Below are positions 54,173 through 61,836 of a DNA stretch of 64,000 bases, in pieces. Source of the stretch: Cytophagales bacterium (lineage in GTDB: Bacteria; Bacteroidota; Bacteroidia; Cytophagales; Cyclobacteriaceae); NCBI GenBank assembly GCA_013298505.1, contig JAAFHY010000004.1, positions 1 to 64,000 of the forward strand. Reading direction: 5' to 3'. How positions within the stretch are numbered: the stretch's first letter is position 1; each line of letters begins with the position of its first letter. Under the pieces are notes generated by a model. It saw nothing but the letters and a program-made list of their open reading frames with translations. It was not told the DNA's origin and searched no databases. Position numbers and translations under genes: made by a program.

Positions 54173-56980
54173 ATGCACCTATCTGTTTTAAACTCTGTTG
54201 ATAATCTTTTTAAGCGAGGCATTCGACTTTTATTACTTTCTATCCTGACTTTTATTTCCAAAGACAGTATTTGCCAACTCTCTTTTGATCCTCCCGCCAA
54301 CTATCGCCTTATAGGTTCTAGTGTATTCAATAATATCTCAAGTGGTGATTTTAACAACGATGGCAATATTGACATAGTAGTGTCAAGCGCCAGTTTTGAT
54401 TCCGTCAGTGTTTTTATCAACAAAGGTGGAGGGACTTTTGACCCAGCTAAGAACTATGCCGCAGGAAGGCAACCATCTGGTGTTAGCATAATTGATTTAA
54501 ACAACGATGGTCATTTAGATATTGCCGTTGCGAACTATATCAGCAATACCGCAAGTATTTTTTTTGGAAATGGGACTGGAAACTTCCGTCAGCAACAAAT
54601 ATTTGAAACCGGTGATGGACCTCAAACACCGCTCCCTGGCGATTTTAATGAAGACGGGCTTATAGATTTTGCGGTCGCCAATTACACCAGTAAGACAATA
54701 GCCATCTTTTTGGCAAGCAATAATGGAAGTTATGCAAAGTCTTTTTCCTACCCCGTTGGGGATAGCCCCTTTGCTGATGTAAAAGATTTAAACAAAGATG
54801 GACATCTGGATATAGTCATTGTAAACGATATCGTAAATGGAAGATTGAATGTACTTTTGGGGATCGGCAATGGTGAGTTCACCTCTCCCAAAAGTTATGT
54901 CACGGGCAGCTATCCAAGTTGCCTAACTTATGGAGATTTCAATCAAGATGGCATACTGGATATTGCCAATGGCAATCTCAACAGTAACACCATAAGCATC
55001 CTGATTGGTGTTGGTCATGGTTCCTTTAATGAAGCCACCTCTTTTCCTTCAGTAGCACCAAGTACCATCCTTACTGACGACTATAATAAAGACGGTATTG
55101 TTGATTTGGCTGTATCCAATTCAAAAGACAATACGGTAAGCATTTATGTTGGAAATGGAAAAGGTTCTTTTGGTTTTTATCAGCTTATTTCTGTCGGAAC
55201 AAATCCGGGCATAATGCGGCTGACGATGTGTGACCTTAATAAGGATGGGTTAAAAGATATTGTCTCTACTAATAACGGATCGGACATCGTAAGTGTTCTT
55301 CTTGCTAATGTTCCTTCCACCCCTCTGTGGAGAACATGGTGGGCAGGGATAACTTATAGTCTTGTCTTCGTAGGCATGCTCTTCATAGGCAAACGTGTAG
55401 TAACAAAACGTGAGCGCAAAAGGGCGCAAGTTGCCATTGATCAAAAAGAAAAAGAAGCCTTGAAAAAATTGGATACCCTCAAAACCAAATTTTTCTCCAA
55501 TATCACTCATGAGTTTCGCACCCCTCTCACACTTATACAAGGGCCCGCAAATGAATTGCTTGAAAAGACGAATGACCCAGAAGCCCATCAGCTTTTGATA
55601 ATGATCAAAAACAATTCAGAACGATTGCTAAGGCTCATTAATCAACTGATGGATTTGGCACGGTTAGATGCGCATGAAATGAAATTGGTGAATAAGCCAA
55701 TCCGATTGGAGACCTTTCTAAAAACCATTATTTCTCAATTTACATCATTGGCCGAATCGCGGGGCATACAATTTAGTTGGAATATAAAAGGGATTGATGA
55801 CGCTATGTTGCTAGTGGATGAAGGTAAGGTAGAAACTGTTTTAATCAATCTTATCTCCAACGCATTGAAGTTTACACAGGCTGGCGGAAACGTCACTGTT
55901 AATGCTCAATTGAAAGATGATTTGTTTGAAGTCATTGTAAAAGACAATGGCCGCGGCATTCCGCCCGAAAAATTAGTTCATATTTTTGATCGATTTTACC
56001 AAGTAGAAGCTACCGATAGCAGTCATGCCGAAGGTACTGGGATAGGGTTGGCTTTGGTGAAAGAATATGTGGAACTAATGAAGGGCACTGTTCATATTGA
56101 CAGTATAGTTGGTTTGGGTACACGCGTTACTGTTTCCATTAGGTTAACCCCAGCCCCCAAAACTCTTGAACAGAATTCGCAACCTGCTGCAAAGCCAACT
56201 ATTAATAGTATTAAAGAGCAACCTATTGAAATAATAGAATCTCCACTCTTGCTCATTGTGGAAGATGACGAGGACATACGGGTTTTTATCAAAACCTGTT
56301 TGGGGCCAACATACAGATATACTGAGGCTAAAAATGGGCGCGAAGGTTTAGAAAAAGCTATTCATGAAATTCCTGATATCATTATCAGTGACTTAATGAT
56401 GCCAGAAATGGATGGCCTAGAGCTGTGCCGCGAAATCAAAAAAGAGGAACGAACAAACCACATCCCTTTCATCATGCTCACGGCCAAGGCAGAAGAAAGT
56501 GACAAAATAGAAGGGCTTCAAACTGGGGCGGATGATTATTTGATAAAACCTTTTAATAAACTGGAGCTAACTCTGAAAATACAAAACCTGATTGTGCTGC
56601 GCGAAAAACTTCAGGCACATATAAAAAACCAATTATTGATTCAAGGCAAACCCGTAGAGGCTCATTCAGCATCAGAAAAATTTATTGTAAAGGCAAAAAC
56701 ATTTATTGAAGCACACCTTGCAGAAGAATCACTTACGGTAGAAACGTTGGCCGATGAAATGAACTTGGGGCGCGAACAATGCTACCGCAAGATTGTAGCA
56801 CTAACGGGTATCTCACCATCTGCGTTTATACGAAAACTAAGACTTCAAAAGGCGGCCGCTCTTTTATCAGCAAAATGGGGCTCTGTATCTGAAGTAGCCT
56901 ATGCTGTTGGTTTCGAGAGCCTATCTTATTTCAGCAGAGCGTTTAAAGAAGAGTTTGGAAAACTGCCCAGTCAAGTCTGA
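54173..56980 (+). CDS. Hybrid two-component sensor/regulator with FG-GAP propeller and AraC domain
   Basis: 935 residues from the ATG at 54173; a TTG eight codons upstream is possible. N-terminal signal anchor (about 12-34), seven FG-GAP/VCBS repeats (about 50-380; e.g. DFNNDGNIDIVVS, DLNNDGHLDIAVA, DYNKDGIVDLAVS), one TM (about 386-405), HisKA with H446 (NITHEFRTPLTLI), HATPase_c (LINLISNALKFTQ, DNGRGIPP), receiver with D740 (IISDLMMPEMDG), and a C-terminal AraC HTH (about 838-935, VAYAVGFESLSYFSRAFKEE). It thus senses outside and binds DNA inside in one chain. The usual sensor of this class is a Reg_prop propeller, so FG-GAP is unusual. Confidence 0.92.
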   Translation: MHLSVLNSVDNLFKRGIRLLLLSILTFISKDSICQLSFDPPANYRLIGSSVFNNISSGDFNNDGNIDIVVSSASFDSVSVFINKGGGTFDPAKNYAAGRQPSGVSIIDLNNDGHLDIAVANYISNTASIFFGNGTGNFRQQQIFETGDGPQTPLPGDFNEDGLIDFAVANYTSKTIAIFLASNNGSYAKSFSYPVGDSPFADVKDLNKDGHLDIVIVNDIVNGRLNVLLGIGNGEFTSPKSYVTGSYPSCLTYGDFNQDGILDIANGNLNSNTISILIGVGHGSFNEATSFPSVAPSTILTDDYNKDGIVDLAVSNSKDNTVSIYVGNGKGSFGFYQLISVGTNPGIMRLTMCDLNKDGLKDIVSTNNGSDIVSVLLANVPSTPLWRTWWAGITYSLVFVGMLFIGKRVVTKRERKRAQVAIDQKEKEALKKLDTLKTKFFSNITHEFRTPLTLIQGPANELLEKTNDPEAHQLLIMIKNNSERLLRLINQLMDLARLDAHEMKLVNKPIRLETFLKTIISQFTSLAESRGIQFSWNIKGIDDAMLLVDEGKVETVLINLISNALKFTQAGGNVTVNAQLKDDLFEVIVKDNGRGIPPEKLVHIFDRFYQVEATDSSHAEGTGIGLALVKEYVELMKGTVHIDSIVGLGTRVTVSIRLTPAPKTLEQNSQPAAKPTINSIKEQPIEIIESPLLLIVEDDEDIRVFIKTCLGPTYRYTEAKNGREGLEKAIHEIPDIIISDLMMPEMDGLELCREIKKEERTNHIPFIMLTAKAEESDKIEGLQTGADDYLIKPFNKLELTLKIQNLIVLREKLQAHIKNQLLIQGKPVEAHSASEKFIVKAKTFIEAHLAEESLTVETLADEMNLGREQCYRKIVALTGISPSAFIRKLRLQKAAALLSAKWGSVSEVAYAVGFESLSYFSRAFKEEFGKLPSQV

Positions 56981-57160
56981 GCCTGGCATTTTCTTTTTTT
57001 TTATTGCTGCGGTTTTTCGTGCAAGGTCAAAAAGCTTCTCTTTCTGCTATAAAAATCAACTTTTGCAACATCAGGGCAAGAGAATGCCTCATCAGGGTTA
57101 ATTGTTTCGGGTTCCAAAATTCAATTTTGAACCATCAAAAAAAACACTAAAAACCCTTTT

Positions 57161-58432
57161 ATGAAAAAATTAATCAAACCGATTATCGTTGGTTTTCTTA
57201 CGCTAATGGTAGTTGCTACCACTCAACTTTTTGTTGGTTGTAAAAAAGATGAAGCTACTGTGACTAAAAGTTCAAAGCAGATTACCGCCTTTAGTTTTGC
57301 GAGCCTCGCGCCACCACTTGTAGGTTCAATAAATGAAACTACACGTACCATAAGCTTCACTGCTGTGGGGGCAATTTCTCTGGCCGATCTTGTACCAACC
57401 ATAACCCATACAGGTAAAACAATAAGCCCAGCTGCTAATGTAGCTCAAGATTTTAGCAGCCCCGTTGTTTATACCGTAACGGCAGAGGATGGTAGCCTTC
57501 AAGTTTATACAGTTACCGTAACGGTTCTAGACGTTTATATAGCAGGCTATCAAATGAACGCGAAATTTATAGGTGACGCAACTAAATCAGTCGCAACTTA
57601 TTGGAAAAATGGCATACCGACTGCGCTCACTAACGGAACGAAGATAGCTATTGCCACTTCAATTAAAATAGTCGGCTCAGATGTATTTGTGGCTGGAATT
57701 GAATATAATGATTCCGAAAAATCTGTTGCTAAGTATTGGAGAAATGGAACTCCAACAACTCTTTCGGACGGAACGAGTAATACTAATATCGCAGACATTC
57801 AAGTAGTGGGAAATGATGTTTATGTTGGAGGAAAAGATAATGGCAAGGCTACTTACTGGAAAAATGGCGATGCTGTTGTTTTAAGTTCTGAACCTTCTAC
57901 TGTTACGAGGTTGGCAATAGTTGGGAGCGATGTTCATGTTATAGGAATGGTTAAAGATCAAGCAAAATATTGGAAAAATGGAGTGATCACCGAATTACCC
58001 CTAACTGGTAACACCAGTTATAATGCTATACAAATCGTAGGTAATGATGTATTTATAGTAGGGACTGAACTTCTCGCCTCATCTATTTCAGTCGTAGTAT
58101 ATTGGAAAAATGGATCTAAAAATACAGTTACTGACGGTACTAAGAATTGTGGAGGCTCATCATTAGCTGTGATTGGAAACGATGTTTACATTGGTGGTAC
58201 TGAAGCAGGCAACGCCACCTACTGGAAGAACGGTACAGCGGTTAGGGTTTCTAGTCCTTCTTCAGCTCTTTCTGAAGTTTATCTTTATGATATCAAAGTA
58301 ATTGGATCAGATGTTTACACAGTAGGCCATCAGGATTATGCTCCAGCATATTGGAAAAACACTAGTCTGACAGCTCTAACAACTACTGATCAAACAAAAT
58401 ATGGCGAGGCTTCTTCAATAATTATTAAGTAA
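57161..58432 (+). CDS. DUF5018-like lipoprotein with seven YWKNG repeats
   Basis: 423 residues. Lipoprotein-type signal (MKKLIKPIIVGFLTLMVVAT, Cys near residue 27 in LFVGCKKD), then a DUF5018-like beta domain (about 38-125: ITAFSFASLAPPLVGSIN, VVYTVTAEDGSLQVYTVTV), then seven repeats of about 40-50 residues each built on IxVxGxDVYVxG plus (A)xYWKNG, suggesting a seven-bladed propeller. Function unknown. It follows the FG-GAP hybrid sensor by 180 nt in the same direction and lies in the same inserted block, so it could be a regulatory target or a partner. Confidence 0.8.
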   Translation: MKKLIKPIIVGFLTLMVVATTQLFVGCKKDEATVTKSSKQITAFSFASLAPPLVGSINETTRTISFTAVGAISLADLVPTITHTGKTISPAANVAQDFSSPVVYTVTAEDGSLQVYTVTVTVLDVYIAGYQMNAKFIGDATKSVATYWKNGIPTALTNGTKIAIATSIKIVGSDVFVAGIEYNDSEKSVAKYWRNGTPTTLSDGTSNTNIADIQVVGNDVYVGGKDNGKATYWKNGDAVVLSSEPSTVTRLAIVGSDVHVIGMVKDQAKYWKNGVITELPLTGNTSYNAIQIVGNDVFIVGTELLASSISVVVYWKNGSKNTVTDGTKNCGGSSLAVIGNDVYIGGTEAGNATYWKNGTAVRVSSPSSALSEVYLYDIKVIGSDVYTVGHQDYAPAYWKNTSLTALTTTDQTKYGEASSIIIK

Positions 58433-58532
58433 AATTTAAAATTTTAGGTTCGTAACCGAGAATTGATAACTTATAAAGATAAGAATGTGTTGAAGACTAG
58501 TTCTTGGAAAATCTAAAAGATCTATAACTGAG

Positions 58533-58572
58533 TAAAAAATGAGTCATCACAAATTTGTGATGACCCATTTTT
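58533..58572. terminator. Bidirectional terminator between the inserted block and moxR
   Basis: A perfect 22-base palindrome (gtcatcacaaa and its complement, 58543-58564), flanked by an A-run on the left and a T-run on the right. It can stop plus-strand transcription after the lipoprotein gene and minus-strand transcription after moxR. Confidence 0.85.
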
Positions 58573-58594
58573 GTTATTGATTCCTAAACGAAAA

Positions 58595-58660
58595 AACTAC
58601 ATCATCAACTTCTCAATAATGCTATCTACCGAAATGCCTTCTGCCTCGGCTTTAAAGTTT
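58595..58660. repeat. Duplicated moxR 3' end, right copy
   Basis: Right copy of the repeat described at 54058-54117, here in the functional moxR coding sequence (encoding the C-terminal IIEKLMM). Bounds the right side of the inserted 4.5-kb block. Confidence 0.85.
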
Positions 58661-59565
58661 CGAACAATGCGATGGCGAAGTACTGGCTTAGCTACCGCTT
58701 GCACATCTTCAATATCGGGCGAATACTTTCCGTTGATAAGGGCATTACACTTGGCACCTAATACTAAGTATTGAGAAGCGCGCGGACCTGCTCCCCACTC
58801 TAGCCATTCGGTGGCAATCGAAGAGCCGTCTTTTCCGGGGCGCGTAGCCTGTACTAATTTTACGGCATACTCCACCACGTTATCGGCAATGGGCACTCTT
58901 CTTACTAAATGCTGGTAGGCCACAATCTCATCTGCGGTAAGCACCTTGTTAACTTGCTGCGTAACATCTGCTGTGGTATTTTTTACAATACTTATTTCTT
59001 GTTGGTAGCTCGGGTAGTCTAAGAAAATGTTAAACATAAACCGATCTAGCTGCGCTTCGGGCAGTGGGTAAGTTCCTTCTTGTTCGATGGGGTTTTGTGT
59101 TGCTAATACAAAAAATGGCTGTGGCAATACGTAGTTGTTGCCAGCTATCGTCACGGCATACTCTTGCATCGATTCTAGCAAGGCAGCTTGTGTTTTTGGA
59201 GGCGTTCGGTTGATCTCGTCTGCTAAAATGATGTTCGCGAAGATGGGACCTTTAACAAATTGAAAATTTCTTTCTTTATCCATCGTTTCGGCCCCAACAA
59301 TATCCGATGGCATTAGATCGGGCGTAAACTGAATGCGTTTAAAATTCAGGTCGAGCGAAGTGGCAATGGTTTGAACGAGCAATGTCTTGGCTAAACCAGG
59401 AACACCCACCAACAGCGAATGCCCTTTGCAGAATATCCCCGTCAAAACTAATTTAACTACATCGTCTTGGCCTACAACTATTTTGGCAATCTCGTTTCTT
59501 AGATTTTGATAAGCTTGCGCGAGGGAGTTGGCAGCTTCTACATCGTTATTAAATTGTTTTGCCAT
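58597..59565 (-). CDS. MoxR-family AAA+ ATPase
   Basis: 322 residues. Walker A GVPGLAKTLLVQT, Walker B IILADEINRTPPKTQAALLE, sensor 1 ATQNPIEQEGTYPLPEAQLDRF, and the lid with GASPRA-equivalent GAGPRASQYL. MoxR ATPases act as chaperones for metal or complex assembly, often with DUF58/VWA proteins, which would be expected elsewhere because moxR is last here. Its 3' end (58595-58660) is duplicated at 54058-54117. It follows the three foldase genes. Confidence 0.92.
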   Translation of the reverse strand: MAKQFNNDVEAANSLAQAYQNLRNEIAKIVVGQDDVVKLVLTGIFCKGHSLLVGVPGLAKTLLVQTIATSLDLNFKRIQFTPDLMPSDIVGAETMDKERNFQFVKGPIFANIILADEINRTPPKTQAALLESMQEYAVTIAGNNYVLPQPFFVLATQNPIEQEGTYPLPEAQLDRFMFNIFLDYPSYQQEISIVKNTTADVTQQVNKVLTADEIVAYQHLVRRVPIADNVVEYAVKLVQATRPGKDGSSIATEWLEWGAGPRASQYLVLGAKCNALINGKYSPDIEDVQAVAKPVLRHRIVRNFKAEAEGISVDSIIEKLMM

Positions 59566-59624
59566 GTTTTATTTTGAAAGAATTCAGAAGTTAGAATATG
59601 GTAGTTGGAATTTAGGAGTCAGTA

Positions 59625-60989
59625 TTATTCCAAAATCTTACAATAATTATAACTTGGGTCAATGTTGATAAACACATCTTGCCTAGACTTAGTAAACCAC
59701 TTGCCAATCATCTTGTCTTTCTTCTCGGCTAGTGCAGCCGATTGAATGCGGTGCCAATCGTCTTTTAAGTTCGCTTGGTGTGGGGCAATTTTCGCTTTGA
59801 AGTAAAGAACGCGCACCGCCTCTTTGCCATCTTCCGTTCGGTAAGTAAGTGGTTTACTCACGTTTCCTACTTTCATGGTGTCAATGGCAAGGTAAACTAC
59901 CGGGTCAATCTCACGCAACGAAACGTGTATGCCTCCATCTTGGTCGGTAAAATATCCACCATGTCCTTTTGTAGCTGGATCGTCAGAGTTTTCTTTTGCG
60001 GCATACTCAAACTTCAAACTGTCTTTAACAATCTTATTTCTAAGACTATCTAAAAATCGCTCGGCACTCTTCACGTCTTCTTGCGAAGGCACGCCCTGCA
60101 ATAAAATATGGCGCGAATTATATTCGTTGCCTCTGCGATCGATCAGTTGCATAATGTGAATGCCGAAGGTAGATTCAAATGGCTGTGAAATTTCTCCTTT
60201 GCGAAGTTTGAAAGCCATCGCTTCAAATTGAGGCACCATTTGGCCACGGCCTACAAATCCCATTTCTCCACCGTTCGATCGTACACTGGGATCTTCAGAA
60301 AATTTTTGAGCGAGGGTATTAAAATCTTCGCCTGCCAATATGCGATCTCTAATTTCGCTTAGCCTTCGCTTGGCTTCTTCTTTTTGGGCGTTGCTGATTT
60401 TTACATTTTTTACAATCTGGCCAATCTCTACATCCGATGAGTAGAATGGTAAACTATCGTTAGGGATTTTGTTAAAAAACTTCTTTACTTCGGCAGGGGT
60501 AATTTTAATGTCTTTCGTAATGCGACCCGTCATCTCCCGAGCCAAAAGTTGCTCGCGAATTTGGTCTCTTAGTTCAATGCGAATTTGCTCCAGGCTTTTG
60601 CCGTACCTGCGCTCTAGCTCTTCGGGCGAGTTGCCCGAGTTTTGCAAGATGGCATTCATGCGTTGCCCCGTGTTTTGATCTACTTCAAGATCGGTAACTA
60701 GCACCGAATCTATTTCGGCTTTGGCTACCATCAATTTGTTCATGATTAGCCGATTGAAAAGTTGACACTTGGCTTCTTCCGATTGGGGGTTGCCCTCGGA
60801 CAGATAGCCCTGATAGGCAGACTCAAGCTCGGATTTGATAACAATATAATTATCAACTTTTGCTATGATTTTGTCTACCACAAAACCGGTTTTTTCTGCT
60901 TCTTGAGCTAGCACCGGTGCCATACAGGCGAGCGATAGCAAACTAAGGGTTAAAAACCTCGAAATCTTTACGTTTGGCTGCATTTTCAT
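59625..60989 (-). CDS. SurA-like periplasmic peptidyl-prolyl isomerase
   Basis: 454 residues from the ATG at 60989 (MKMQPNVKISRFLTLSLLSL), the first start giving a normal signal peptide ending VLAQ; a longer frame to 61016 is not favoured. A SurA N-like chaperone region (about 28-170) precedes two parvulin-type rotamase domains (FNTLAQKFSEDPSVRSNGGE, MGFVGRGQMVPQFEAMAF, then a more divergent second, HILLQGVPSQEDV with GHGGYF). It overlaps the upstream lipoprotein gene by 47 nt. It assists outer-membrane protein folding in the periplasm. Confidence 0.9.
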   Translation of the reverse strand: MKMQPNVKISRFLTLSLLSLACMAPVLAQEAEKTGFVVDKIIAKVDNYIVIKSELESAYQGYLSEGNPQSEEAKCQLFNRLIMNKLMVAKAEIDSVLVTDLEVDQNTGQRMNAILQNSGNSPEELERRYGKSLEQIRIELRDQIREQLLAREMTGRITKDIKITPAEVKKFFNKIPNDSLPFYSSDVEIGQIVKNVKISNAQKEEAKRRLSEIRDRILAGEDFNTLAQKFSEDPSVRSNGGEMGFVGRGQMVPQFEAMAFKLRKGEISQPFESTFGIHIMQLIDRRGNEYNSRHILLQGVPSQEDVKSAERFLDSLRNKIVKDSLKFEYAAKENSDDPATKGHGGYFTDQDGGIHVSLREIDPVVYLAIDTMKVGNVSKPLTYRTEDGKEAVRVLYFKAKIAPHQANLKDDWHRIQSAALAEKKDKMIGKWFTKSRQDVFINIDPSYNYCKILE

Positions 60990-61836
60990 AAACCTCGTCC
61001 TCCAATTTTTTGGCAAGTTCTACTTTTCTTTTGTTTAAAATAATGTTTTTGATGTCCTCTTCAACAAATTCAATAGGCGACACGTTATCCGAGATTTTGA
61101 AGGCATCAATTTTTAACAGATACAGAAAGTTGGCGTCATTGGTTTCATAAAATCTGTAGTTGTACAAAAATTGAACTTTGTTGGGGATATCGGCCAAGGG
61201 CGAGTTTGCCGTTAACTTATCAAATTCGATCCACGTAGAGTCGGGCAGTTGATAGGCTGCCGAAAAGCTAAGGCAGTACGACTTCAGTTCGTTTTTATCG
61301 CTTGCTTTGGTGGCATACATTAACTCTTTTATTCGCTGAATGCGCGGGGCGGTTTTAGGAACTTTTATGTAGCAACCCTGTATAATGTTTTGCTTCAAAA
61401 TAAAATTATCGAGGTGGGCTTTATAGTATTCTTCAATCTCGGCTGGGGTAATGCTGTCGTTTAGGTTTTTTTTGATGTAAAAATTTTGAAACTCGTAGCC
61501 AATCAAGCTGTAGCGATAGTCGAGCACTTTTCGCTCTACTTCGGCTTCGTTGATGTCAATATTTTTGGCCGCCTCGGTAAGTAATAGCTGCTTGCGTATC
61601 CAACTGTTTACATACGATGAGATTCTGGCCGAGCTATCTTCTTTGGAGGCATCTGCCGGAACGATACCTTTCAACTCGTCTAAATACAGGTACGAATCAT
61701 TTACCCTCGCTATTGGTTTATGTTCAGCGTTTTCGTCACCATTGCCTTTCTTCATCCTGATCAAATCGCAGCCAGCTAGTATAGATGCTACCAAGCAGCC
61801 TAATAATAAAGTTCTATTTGATAAGTGCGCGTTCAT
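60943..61836 (-). CDS. SurA-related lipoprotein, degenerate foldase
   Basis: 297 residues with a lipobox (VASILAGC, Cys at about 22). A SurA N-like helical region (VNDSYLYLDELKGIVP, YVNSWIRKQLLLTEAAKN, EVERKVLDYRYSLIGYEF) is followed by a region in the place of the rotamase but without its conserved GG/F motifs, so it is probably a chaperone without isomerase activity. It overlaps both neighbours (1 nt upstream, 47 nt downstream), a tightly coupled chaperone operon. Confidence 0.82.
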   Translation of the reverse strand: MNAHLSNRTLLLGCLVASILAGCDLIRMKKGNGDENAEHKPIARVNDSYLYLDELKGIVPADASKEDSSARISSYVNSWIRKQLLLTEAAKNIDINEAEVERKVLDYRYSLIGYEFQNFYIKKNLNDSITPAEIEEYYKAHLDNFILKQNIIQGCYIKVPKTAPRIQRIKELMYATKASDKNELKSYCLSFSAAYQLPDSTWIEFDKLTANSPLADIPNKVQFLYNYRFYETNDANFLYLLKIDAFKISDNVSPIEFVEEDIKNIILNKRKVELAKKLEDEVYENAAKRKDFEVFNP

